DNA of 11,879 nucleotides from Candidatus Pacearchaeota archaeon (GCA_030699205.1 JAUYJY010000028.1:1-11879); one strand, 5' to 3'; positions 1 through 5,822 are shown, counted from the first letter of the stretch. Made by a program: numbers and translations. The notes: generated from the letters alone by a model not told the origin.

Positions 1-140
1 ATTTGTCCAGAATTCTCTATCTGTACAATTCTGAAAACAATTGTGCTAATCAACAGAATTGTCCATATTTTGAACAGTTTTTTGTTCTTCCGCTAATAGT
101 CTAAGACAAATACTGTTCAATTATAAATGTCTTAGACTAT
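1..140 (+). repeat. Structured interspersed repeat, copy 1 (modules A+B)
   Basis: Module A (1-65) is identical to 8741-8805, and module B (66-140) is identical to 8641-8715 and 70/75 identical to 8806-8880. Module A has inverted arms 25-33 and 54-62 (ACAATTCTG / CAGAATTGT). Module B has perfect 13-bp arms 96-108 and 128-140 (ATAGTCTAAGACA / TGTCTTAGACTAT) around a 19-nt loop. A loop stretch (112-120, ACTGTTCAA) is complementary to 70-78, so alternative folds are possible. No ORF or transposase is seen inside. It may extend left of the window. It reads as a MITE-like or intergenic palindromic element; the mobility is inference. Confidence 0.85.
121..128 (+). promoter_or_regulatory. TATA-like box inside repeat copy 1
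   Basis: TTATAAAT lies in the loop of the module B hairpin, about 32 nt before the ATG at 157. This matches archaeal TATA spacing with a very short leader, so the repeat may supply the promoter of the NFACT-R gene. Other module B copies keep the same box. Confidence 0.45.
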
Positions 141-156
141 ATCACCAACCTTTACA

Positions 157-789
157 ATGTATTGGGGTAGGAAGATTAAAATACCTTTGAAAGCTGATTT
201 TTTTATGAAGTTTGATTCATATAAAAAATATAAGTGGTTTTTTACTTCTGGGAAAAAACTCGTTGTTGGAGGCAAAAGCGCGGAACAAAATGATGGATTG
301 CTTAATGAATTAAAGAATGATAATAAAAATTATTATGTAATGCATACAAGGGCTCCCGGAAGTCCGTTTTCAGTTATTGTTTCAGATATGAAAAAAATTA
401 TAAAATCTGATTTAGATGAGTGTGCAATTTTTACAGGATGTTTTAGCAGGGCATGGAAAGAAGGAAAGAAAAAAGTTGAAGTGGATATTTTTTCCTTAAA
501 TCAAATAAAAAAAGATAAGAGTATGAAAACAGGGACGTGGAAAGTTTCAGGAGAAGTGAAAAGAGTTGTAGTTGATTTGAGGCTTGCGTTGACAAAGCAA
601 GAAAATATTCTGAGGGCTGTTCCTGAAAAAACAGTGAATAAAGAAGAAGTGCTTGCAGTTATTTGCCCTGGAAAAATAGACAAGAAGAATATGGTTGTAA
701 AAATCGCTGTTGAAATTAATGATGGAGAGATTAGTAAAAATGAGATTCTTGCCGCATTGCCTGCTGGGGGAGTGAGGATTTGCAGATGA
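157..789 (+). CDS. Stand-alone NFACT-R (DUF814) RNA-binding domain protein
   Basis: This 210-residue protein carries the NFACT-R domain of RqcH/NEMF-type ribosome quality-control factors at residues 22-147. The hallmarks are KWFFTSG followed by LVVGGKSAEQND (26-46), HTRAPGSPFSVIV (63-75), the helix with CFSRAWKEGKKK (95-106), and TGTWKVSGE (125-133). There is no NFACT-N, HhH or coiled coil, so it is the stand-alone form and not full RqcH. Residues 150-210 form an extra C-terminal tail I cannot assign. By family it should bind RNA or tRNA, perhaps near the ribosome; that role is inference. The start at 157 is chosen because the TATA box at 121-128 fits it; ATG 205 would still keep the whole domain. 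Its stop overlaps the start of the next gene (ATGA), so the two are probably translated together. Confidence 0.82.
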   Translation: MYWGRKIKIPLKADFFMKFDSYKKYKWFFTSGKKLVVGGKSAEQNDGLLNELKNDNKNYYVMHTRAPGSPFSVIVSDMKKIIKSDLDECAIFTGCFSRAWKEGKKKVEVDIFSLNQIKKDKSMKTGTWKVSGEVKRVVVDLRLALTKQENILRAVPEKTVNKEEVLAVICPGKIDKKNMVVKIAVEINDGEISKNEILAALPAGGVRICR

Positions 790-1028
790 GAAAAGGTCTT
801 GTTAAGTTTCAGATGGGAAAAAATGGAGTTACAGATAATTTTATTTTTACATTGCAAGGGGCTTTTAAAAATAACAGACAAGTGAGGATTAGTGTTTTAA
901 AAAATGCAATATCTGAAAGAGAAAAAATTAAGGGAATCGCAGAAGAATTGACTCAAAAATTAAAGGGAAGGTTTGATTACAAGATTATTGGATTTACTAT
1001 TGTCTTGATAAGACGGCCCTTGAAATAG
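786..1028 (+). CDS. YhbY/CRS1 (CRM-domain) RNA-binding protein
   Basis: This 80-residue protein is a single CRM domain, about the usual length for archaeal and bacterial YhbY proteins. The signature GKNGVTD (11-17) contains the GxxG loop that contacts RNA. It is followed by RQVRISVLKN (31-40), a helix with EREKIKGIAEEL, and the closing strand IIGFTIVLIRR (67-77). Family members associate with pre-ribosomal large-subunit particles; a role in ribosome assembly here is inference. The ATG at 786 overlaps the previous stop codon by 4 nt (ATGA). A TTG at 780 would add two residues, but the ATGA overlap is the better start. A GGGAGTGAGG stretch about 8 nt upstream could act as a weak Shine-Dalgarno site. 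It forms a two-gene unit with the NFACT-R gene. Confidence 0.85.
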   Translation: MRKGLVKFQMGKNGVTDNFIFTLQGAFKNNRQVRISVLKNAISEREKIKGIAEELTQKLKGRFDYKIIGFTIVLIRRPLK

Positions 1029-1082
1029 CGATTGTTATCTTTTTAATGAGTGTATGTTATGCATATTATTTTTTGTGAATTC

Positions 1083-1180
1083 ACCTTTTTCAAAAACATT
1101 AAAGAAAAAGGTTTACAATAAAAACAGGAAATTTTTAAGCTCACATTTTCTGAAGAACACAAAAAGAAAATGTTTATAAG
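1083..1180 (+). promoter_or_regulatory. Duplicated inverted-repeat region with TATA box upstream of rps19e
   Basis: Two similar elements sit in tandem about 62 bp apart. The first pairs 1083-1091 with 1104-1112 (ACCTTTTTC / GAAAAAGGT) and is followed by TTACAAT. The second pairs 1143-1150 with 1166-1173 (ACATTTTC / GAAAATGT) and runs into TTTATAAG. The latter (1173-1180) is a good archaeal TATA box about 39 nt before the rps19e ATG. The arms could be operator half-sites or RNA hairpins; the first could also end the upstream transcript. Which is true cannot be told from sequence. Confidence 0.5.
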
Positions 1181-1214
1181 GGCAGTTTTTTAGATACATT
1201 TACGTTATGTTAAG

Positions 1215-1625
1215 ATGAGTTTAATAAGAGAAATTGAAGCTGGAAAGTATAATTCTTTATTAGCTGAAGCTTTAAAAAAGGATGGGAAGTTTAAAGCTCC
1301 AGAATGGGTTGAATTTGTTAAATCTGGACCTGGAAGGCAAAGACCTATTGAAGAAAAAGATTTTTGGTTTAAAAGAAGTGCGAGTATTTTGAGACAGATT
1401 TATCTAAGAGAAGTCGTTGGTGTTGAGAGGTTAAGAACAAGGTATGGGGGGAGAAAGGAAAGGGGAAAGAGACCTAATAAGTTTAGAAAGGGAAGCGGAA
1501 AAATAATTAGGACGATTTTACAACAGGCAGAAAGTGCGGGTTTCGTTGGGAAATCGGAAGCCAAAAGAAAGGGGAGAGTTTTAACAGAAAATGGAAGGAA
1601 ATTTTTGGAGGAAATTAAGGAATGA
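1215..1625 (+). CDS. rps19e: Ribosomal protein eS19
   Basis: This is the small-subunit ribosomal protein eS19, found in archaea and eukaryotes but not bacteria. At 136 residues it is within the usual range. Recognisable blocks are PEWVEFVKSGPGRQRP (29-44), DFWFKRSASILRQIYL (49-64), GVERLRTRYGGRKERG (69-84) and the C-terminal RNA-binding part with KGRVLTENGRKFLEE. It sits on the 30S head and is needed for late maturation of 16S rRNA (family knowledge). It is the first gene of the eS19-eL39-eL31 run. The TATA box at 1173-1180 implies a leader of roughly 13 nt. A tiny out-of-frame ATG at 1207 that stops after three codons lies just before the true start. PDCD5, which often follows eS19 in archaea, is absent here. 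Confidence 0.95.
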   Translation: MSLIREIEAGKYNSLLAEALKKDGKFKAPEWVEFVKSGPGRQRPIEEKDFWFKRSASILRQIYLREVVGVERLRTRYGGRKERGKRPNKFRKGSGKIIRTILQQAESAGFVGKSEAKRKGRVLTENGRKFLEEIKE

Positions 1626-1701
1626 ATTATATTTGTAGTGAGAAGATTAAATTAGTAAGAAAATGGTTAGGCATTTATGTTTTTCAAATGGGTGTCAAAA
1701 G

Positions 1702-1902
1702 ATGACAAAGCATTATCCTAAGAAAGTTAAATTGGCTGTTCACGGAAGAAGAACTAAATGGACTCCGGTGTGGGCTGTTTTAAAAAAGTTCGGAACTGGA
1801 AAAAGAAAACATCCTTCGGAAATGACTAAATTAAGAAGACATTGGAGAAGAACTAAATTAAAAATTAAACCAAGAAAAACCAGTAAAAAACACTTAGGTT
1901 AA
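1702..1902 (+). CDS. rpl39e: Ribosomal protein eL39
   Basis: A small, very basic large-subunit protein lining the peptide exit tunnel. The family signature RRHWRRTKLK is at the C-terminal side, with TPVWAVLKK in the middle. Starting at 1702 gives 66 residues, already longer than the roughly 50 usual for the family; the extra length is an insert near GTGKRKHPSEMTK and a basic C-terminal tail. This start is preferred because GGTG lies 7 nt upstream. An in-frame ATG at 1663 would add 13 residues (with two cysteines, Cys6 and Cys11) and has no obvious ribosome site; it cannot be excluded. The gene lies between eS19 and eL31, the conserved archaeal order, and ends 10 nt before eL31, so it is surely co-transcribed. 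Confidence 0.88.
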   Translation: MTKHYPKKVKLAVHGRRTKWTPVWAVLKKFGTGKRKHPSEMTKLRRHWRRTKLKIKPRKTSKKHLG

Positions 1903-1912
1903 ACAAGATAAA

Positions 1913-2485
1913 ATGGCTGAAAAAAAATTTGTTAATGAAAGAGAATATATTATCCCTTTAAGAAAAGAATGGATGAAAGTTTCAAAATATAAGAGAACTG
2001 CTAGAGGAATTAAGGCTATTAAACAATTTGTTGCAAAACATATGAGAGTTCCGGACAGAGATTTAAATAAAGTAAAGTTGGATGTTTATTTAAATAATGA
2101 ATTCTGGGCGAGAGGAGCTAAAAAACCTCCTGCAAAAATAAAAGTTGTTGTTAGAAGGGATAAAGATATTATTAAAGTTGAGCTTGCAAATGTTCCTGAA
2201 TCTGTAAAATTCCTGAAAGCAAGACAGGAAAGAATACATAAGAAGGTTGAAAAGAAAAAGACAGATAAGAAAGAGGAAAAGTTAGAGGATAAAGTTGATG
2301 AAAATAAAGGTGGTGTTGATGAAAATAAAGATGGTGTCGACGATAAAGTTGAGGAAAAAGAAAAAGAGAAATCGGTAGAAAAAGCTCAAGAAAAGGCAAT
2401 GGAAAAACTTGCGAAGACGCAGAAACATAGTGTGTTTAAGAAGCCGGATAAAGCACCATTGCAGAGAAAGGCTTTGAAGAAATAG
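1913..2485 (+). CDS. rpl31e: Ribosomal protein eL31 with long charged C-terminal extension
   Basis: The first ~105 of 190 residues match eL31, a large-subunit protein at the mouth of the exit tunnel: EREYIIPLRKEW (9-20), RTARGIKAIKQFVAKHM (28-44), VKLDVYLNNEFWARG (54-68) and PPAKIKVVVRRD (72-83). Archaeal eL31 usually stops near 85-95 residues. Here residues 106-190 form a Lys/Glu/Asp-rich tail, probably disordered or helical, that includes a heptad-like repeat VDENKGG VDENKDG VDDK (129-145) and ends in a basic patch. The tail is in frame with normal codons, so it is real and not a readthrough. Its role is unknown; because eL31 borders the tunnel exit it could contact nascent-chain or membrane factors (inference). 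aIF6, often next in archaea, does not follow. Confidence 0.92.
   Translation: MAEKKFVNEREYIIPLRKEWMKVSKYKRTARGIKAIKQFVAKHMRVPDRDLNKVKLDVYLNNEFWARGAKKPPAKIKVVVRRDKDIIKVELANVPESVKFLKARQERIHKKVEKKKTDKKEEKLEDKVDENKGGVDENKDGVDDKVEEKEKEKSVEKAQEKAMEKLAKTQKHSVFKKPDKAPLQRKALKK
2297..2350 (+). repeat. 21-bp tandem repeat inside rpl31e tail
   Basis: Two near-identical 21-bp units (2297-2317 and 2318-2338) are followed by a partial, diverged third. They encode DENKGGV / DENKDGV / DDKV, so the extended tail has partly grown by in-frame duplication. Confidence 0.8.
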
Positions 2486-2563
2486 AATTTATTTAGAGAC
2501 TAAATTAAATGATAACTTTGGAATGTGTTTAGTTTGATTAATAAATGAAATTTTTATATAAAT

Positions 2564-2583
2564 TCAAAAAACTTCTAAAAATA
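2564..2583 (-). terminator. Probable U-tract terminator of the membrane regulator gene
   Basis: Read on the minus strand, a T5 run and a T6 run lie 13-33 nt after the regulator stop codon, typical of archaeal U-tract termination. The 110-bp convergent gap (2486-2595) has no other feature I can support; a T6 run on the plus strand near 2590 could end the ribosomal protein transcript. Confidence 0.4.
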
Positions 2584-2595
2584 GATATTTATTTT

Positions 2596-3405
2596 TTAGA
2601 GGGAGACATTAGTTAATTCAACAAACTTGTTCTTTCCTTCTCCCGAACGTTTGATTAATTTCTTTTTTTCTAATTCCTGTATATGTCTTGAAAAAGAAGC
2701 TTTTGGAATTTCACACAACTTACGAAGATGAGACTGCTTGATTTTCCCAGATTTCCTTAATGCATTTATGATTGTATTTTCGCGGGTGTTTAAAACCTTA
2801 GACATTATTTTTAATTTATCTTTTTGAATTTTTTTACGATTGTCCTGATTTTTAGATTTATTCTGAGATTTAGAAAACTTTTTAAGATTAGATATGTCAT
2901 TAATCTTTTCATGGTCTTCGTTTTCTCTTTTAGAATAATTTATTAAGAAAACAACTAAAACTCCAATAATTGCAACAAGAATGATTATAATTAGGAAAGT
3001 ACTTTGAGAAACTCCAATGGCTGTCGCAATGGAATCGTCTATTTCGTATGTTAAATTTATATTATTTATAAAATAAATTGATATTCTTTCCCTATCTATT
3101 GATATATCTCCATTTGATATTGACTTTATTACTGCATCTTTTGGAAGAACGAGGTTAATTTCTGAATCTGGAAGAGAGTAAAAGAAGTTCCACAGGCCTC
3201 CTTGTTTTGCAGTGAGTGAATTTGTTTTTCCAGAAATTGTTGAACCTCTAATTTCTATTCCTGCCGGCAATGGTGGGGAGTCAGAACTTTCTCCGAGAAA
3301 TGTTGCCTGACCTTTTTCATCTACATAAATATTTAGAAATGTGAACGCGGAGGCTGTCTGCACTAGGAGGATTAAATATATCAATGATATTGTTAGCTTT
3401 TTCAT
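2596..3405 (-). CDS. Membrane-anchored winged-helix transcriptional regulator (COG2512-like)
   Basis: A 269-residue protein with four parts. Residues 1-20 are a signal peptide ending in TASA. Residues 21-130 are a predicted extracytoplasmic beta-rich domain. Residues 136-156 are one transmembrane helix (FLIIIILVAIIGVLVVFLI). Residues 157-200 are a charged linker and 205-268 a winged helix-turn-helix (NTRENTIINALRKSGKIKQ, then the recognition-helix region KASFSRHIQELEKKKLIKR). This is the arrangement of archaeal membrane-associated regulators, where an outside domain is tied to a cytoplasmic DNA-binding domain. The signal sensed and the targets are unknown. A TATA box at 3426-3435, 25 nt before the ATG, suggests its own leaderless transcript, although it also lies 22 nt behind the histone-fold gene and may be co-transcribed with lysS. 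Confidence 0.8.
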   Translation of the reverse strand: MKKLTISLIYLILLVQTASAFTFLNIYVDEKGQATFLGESSDSPPLPAGIEIRGSTISGKTNSLTAKQGGLWNFFYSLPDSEINLVLPKDAVIKSISNGDISIDRERISIYFINNINLTYEIDDSIATAIGVSQSTFLIIIILVAIIGVLVVFLINYSKRENEDHEKINDISNLKKFSKSQNKSKNQDNRKKIQKDKLKIMSKVLNTRENTIINALRKSGKIKQSHLRKLCEIPKASFSRHIQELEKKKLIKRSGEGKNKFVELTNVSL

Positions 3406-3425
3406 ACTTATCTAAGGGGTTTTTA

Positions 3426-3435
3426 TTTTATAAAT
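3426..3435 (-). promoter_or_regulatory. TATA box of the membrane regulator gene
   Basis: On the minus strand this reads ATTTATAAAA, centred about 25 nt before the ATG at 3405, the spacing of a leaderless archaeal mRNA. It overlaps the stop codon of the histone-fold gene. Confidence 0.5.
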
Positions 3436-3595
3436 CTCCTGCTTGGAGGGTTCTTCTGCCATTTGCTTTTGCTCTTCCGGATGCTTTATCGAGGATTTCT
3501 AAAATTAATTTATTCAGGGCTTCCGGGACTTCTCCAGAGACTTGCATATCTGGGACTGCAGATTTTATCTTGCTCTTTATTATTAGTTCAACCAT
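3428..3595 (-). CDS. Small histone-fold protein, alpha-3-truncated type
   Basis: A 55-residue protein. The start MVELIIKSKIK, a middle helix ALNKLILEILDKASGRAKA (26-44) and the loop NGRRTLQAGDL (45-55) match the short histone-fold proteins known from archaea and some bacteria, which end just after the GRxT-D motif. In canonical archaeal histones a third helix follows that motif; here the stop comes at once, so this is the alpha-3-truncated form. The Arg-Thr pair (48-49) is the DNA-contacting L2 loop of the fold. Its ATG starts 1 nt after the lysS stop, with no separate promoter or Shine-Dalgarno site visible, so translation is probably coupled to lysS. It should form dimers and bind DNA (family knowledge), but I cannot tell whether it packs the chromosome or acts elsewhere. 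Confidence 0.78.
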   Translation of the reverse strand: MVELIIKSKIKSAVPDMQVSGEVPEALNKLILEILDKASGRAKANGRRTLQAGDL

Positions 3596-3596
3596 T

Positions 3597-5078
3597 TTAT
3601 TTGTTTTTTGATTCTAAGGGTTTCATTAAGGGGAAGATAACACATTCTCTTATTGGTTTTCCTTCGAGGAATGAAAAAAGCCTTTCTGAGAATCCAAATC
3701 CGCAAGTGGGGGGCATTCCGTGTTTTAATGCATCTACAAAGCTCTTATCATGCACATGAGCTTCTTCATCCCCTGCTTCTCCAAGCTTTCTTTGTTCAAG
3801 AAACCTTGCTTCTTGGTCTAATGGATCATTTAATTCGGAATACCCATTTCCAACCTCACTTCCTGCAAGAATTATCTGAAATTGTGCAACTTTTCTAGGA
3901 TCTGTGGGGAGGCGTTTTGCTAAAGGCGTTATATCAACTGGCTGTCCCGTAAGGAATGCAGGACCTGCAATTTTTCTTCTGCAATGTTTCCACAATATAT
4001 CAACTAGCCTAAATTTATCAACATTGGAATCGAATGGTTCATGTAGTTCATTTAGTTTTTTTATGATATCTTTTTTTGACGCACTAAAAATATCTAGGTT
4101 TGTTTGTTTTTTTATTTCTGTAACATAATCTATTATTTTCCATTTCGCTGAAAGGTCAAATGTGTGTCCAGATCGTGTAAACTTTGTTGTTTTAAATACA
4201 TCTTTTGCGACTTTTCTGTATAATCTGGTGACAAAATCCATCCCCATTTTATAATCTGCATATGCCCAGTAAAACTCCATTTGAGTATAGTCTTGTAAGT
4301 GGTCTGCATCCATCCCCTCATTTCTAAATTGTCTTCCGATTTCAAATGTCTTATCAAATCCTGCAACCATCAATCTTTTCTGCCAAAGTTCTCCCATTGA
4401 AATTCTTAAATAAACATCTGTGTCTAATGCGTTGTGATGTGTTGCAAAAGGAGTTGCTGCCGCGCCTCCTGCTTCATTTTCTAATACTGGTGTTTCAACT
4501 TCTAGGAAACCATTATCTAATAAAAATGACCTAACTGAATTCCAGAACTTACTTTTTCTGAGGAACATTTCCTTTATTTCTGGATTCATTAGGATATCTA
4601 AATATCTTTTTCTATATCTTGATTCTTCGTCTTTGATTCCATGCCATTTTTCAGGCAAGGGTAAAATAGATTTTGAAAGTAAAGTTAGGGATTTTACTAA
4701 AATTGAAAGCTCTCCTCTTTGAGTTCTTATCATTGTTCCTTCTACACCTATGAAATCGCCTGTGTCAATATATTTTTTTAGGAGTTCTAGAAATTTTTTG
4801 GGAGTTTCTTTGTCTTGGAAAGTTAATTGTATTTTTCCATTATTATCCTGTAAAACTCCGAAGGATATCTTTCCTAAATTTCTTAGAGACATTAACCTGC
4901 CTGCGACTTTTGCTTTTGCTTTTGATTTTTGTCCTGGTTTAAGTTTTTTGTGCTTTTCCTGCAAATCCGCAGAATAATCTTTTACGTCAAAATTATATGG
5001 GTATGGATTTATTCCCTGAGCCCTTAGATATTTTAATTTTCTAATGCGTTCTGAAATTATTTGATCTTCTCTTCCCAT
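3597..5078 (-). CDS. lysS: Lysyl-tRNA synthetase, class II
   Basis: A 493-residue enzyme that charges tRNA(Lys), near the usual length for class II LysRS. Residues 55-135 form the OB-fold anticodon-binding domain (VAGRLMSLRNLGKISFGVLQD). The catalytic core follows with motif 1 (185-199, FLLDNGFLEVETPVL), FATHHNALDTDVYLRI (211-226), motif 2 (FEIGRQFRNEG, 245-255) and motif 3 (GFGFSERLFSFL, 460-471), closing with RECVIFPLMKP. Motif 3 is unusual: typical LysRS has GGLGIGIDRL, here it is CGFGFSERL, with the class-defining Arg kept. Many archaea use the unrelated class I LysRS, so the class II gene suggests bacterial-type descent or transfer (inference). A TATA box at 5101-5110 lies 27 nt before the ATG, fitting a leaderless mRNA. 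The histone-fold gene follows after 1 nt. Confidence 0.95.
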   Translation of the reverse strand: MGREDQIISERIRKLKYLRAQGINPYPYNFDVKDYSADLQEKHKKLKPGQKSKAKAKVAGRLMSLRNLGKISFGVLQDNNGKIQLTFQDKETPKKFLELLKKYIDTGDFIGVEGTMIRTQRGELSILVKSLTLLSKSILPLPEKWHGIKDEESRYRKRYLDILMNPEIKEMFLRKSKFWNSVRSFLLDNGFLEVETPVLENEAGGAAATPFATHHNALDTDVYLRISMGELWQKRLMVAGFDKTFEIGRQFRNEGMDADHLQDYTQMEFYWAYADYKMGMDFVTRLYRKVAKDVFKTTKFTRSGHTFDLSAKWKIIDYVTEIKKQTNLDIFSASKKDIIKKLNELHEPFDSNVDKFRLVDILWKHCRRKIAGPAFLTGQPVDITPLAKRLPTDPRKVAQFQIILAGSEVGNGYSELNDPLDQEARFLEQRKLGEAGDEEAHVHDKSFVDALKHGMPPTCGFGFSERLFSFLEGKPIRECVIFPLMKPLESKNK

Positions 5079-5100
5079 TTTACTTTAAGAAAATGGTTGT

Positions 5101-5110
5101 TTTTAATTAT
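5101..5110 (-). promoter_or_regulatory. TATA box of lysS
   Basis: Minus-strand ATAATTAAAA is centred about 27 nt before the lysS ATG, consistent with a leaderless transcript that covers lysS and the histone-fold gene. Confidence 0.45.
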
Positions 5111-5598
5111 TCTCTTTTTGTTTTTTGAGTTATTAATGCAATTGATTTGAAATGATTAATTTGATGTCTGATTTATTTCATAAACTTCCAGGATAATGAT
5201 TAATAAAGAGTGGGTTATATGAAATTTATTTTTCTTGCTAGAAAAAGATAAATTTAATAAAATGGAGTTATTTTTAGAGAAGACCTCTGACTTGTTTTTA
5301 AAAATAATTATGGGACAGGCTGAGCGATTATCTTGGATTTTCCTGCAAAAAATCACAAAATTTCACTTCGTGAAACTTCAGATAATCATGATGTTGTGAA
5401 AATGAGAGATTTAAAGTAATATAAATCAAATTTTAATTTTCTGTATAAAAATTGGAACAAGTTCAATCAATGTGTTAAGTTAATATTTGATATGAAGGTT
5501 TAGTGACTATTAAGATTTGACATCCTTGCAGAAAGGTTTTGAATTTGGTTTATAAGTGTTTGTGTTCGTTTAAACCTGTGAAATTTTGATTCATAATC

Positions 5599-5607
5599 TT
5601 TATATAA
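5599..5607 (+). promoter_or_regulatory. TATA box of the acidic-protein gene
   Basis: TTTATATAA is a near-ideal archaeal TATA box, about 40 nt before the ATG at 5643, giving an expected leader of about 12-15 nt that holds the ribosome site. Confidence 0.6.
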
Positions 5608-5631
5608 TGTGATTAGTAGGGAAAATAATCA

Positions 5632-5638
5632 GGGAGGT
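5632..5638 (+). promoter_or_regulatory. Strong Shine-Dalgarno site that fixes the 5643 start
   Basis: GGGAGGT lies 4 nt before the ATG. It is one of only two strong Shine-Dalgarno sites in the window and supports the short acidic ORF as a real, well-translated gene. Confidence 0.75.
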
Positions 5639-5642
5639 TAAA

Positions 5643-5822
5643 ATGAGTGAAGAAGAAATGACAGAGGATGAGAAATCTGGAGATGAGGAAGAATCGGGGG
5701 ATGAGGAAGAGTCTGAAAAAGAGAACGACGACTCGACTGAGGAAAGTTCCGACGATTCTGGAGATGAAGAAGAATCTGAGGATGAGAAATCTGGAGATGA
5801 AGAATCTAATAAAGCAGAATAA
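5643..5822 (+). CDS. Very acidic, low-complexity small protein
   Basis: A 59-residue protein of which 33 residues are Asp or Glu, 11 Ser and only 4 Lys (net charge near -29), with no aromatic residue. It is built of repeats such as EDEKSGDEE (8-16 and 46-54) and SGDEEES; at DNA level 5664-5686 and 5778-5800 are identical. No signal peptide or domain is visible and I do not recognise a family. A good TATA box, an excellent Shine-Dalgarno site and a T-rich terminator all frame it, so expression is likely. Possible roles for such a chain are an acidic tail-like chaperone for basic proteins (histone or ribosomal), a DNA mimic, or cation binding; all are speculation. The stop codon TAA is followed directly by T-runs. 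Confidence 0.72.
   Translation: MSEEEMTEDEKSGDEEESGDEEESEKENDDSTEESSDDSGDEEESEDEKSGDEESNKAE

Larger units (their letters stand above)
5079..5642. other. Gene-poor intergenic region with nested inverted repeat
   Basis: This 564-bp gap separates the divergent lysS and acidic-protein genes. I see no convincing gene or tRNA. The clearest structure is nested: outer arms 5326-5333 and 5380-5387 (GATTATCT / AGATAATC) enclose a tight hairpin 5361-5375 (TTTCAC-TTC-GTGAAA). A second TATA-like site (TTTATAAG, 5549-5556), close to the one before rps19e, and the palindrome GTTTAAAC lie upstream of the acidic-protein promoter. A small RNA or regulatory region is possible but unproven. Confidence 0.4.

Noticed and set aside
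1..140. CRISPR array or transposon terminal repeats
   Set aside because: Copies are few, irregular in spacing and lack spacers or an adjacent cas gene; no transposase is present and target duplications are not evident.
501..881. Long minus-strand frame opposite the NFACT-R and CRM genes
   Set aside because: It is antisense to two well-supported genes, has low-complexity Ser/Phe/Leu composition typical of the reverse of AT-rich coding DNA, and matches no family.
1663..1701. Longer eL39 start with a CxxxxC motif
   Set aside because: It is out of line with the short family length and has no nearby ribosome site, whereas GGTG precedes 1702.
5156..5356. 66-codon minus-strand frame in the lysS upstream gap
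   Set aside because: No promoter, ribosome site or family resemblance; the composition looks random for AT-rich DNA and it overlaps the nested inverted repeat.
5262..5399. 45-codon plus-strand frame in the same gap
   Set aside because: It spans the nested inverted repeat, has no Shine-Dalgarno site and gives a random-looking hydrophobic sequence.
5150..5420. C/D box guide RNA from TGATGT and CTGA-like words
   Set aside because: The boxes are incomplete and the C/D/C'/D' spacing does not fit.
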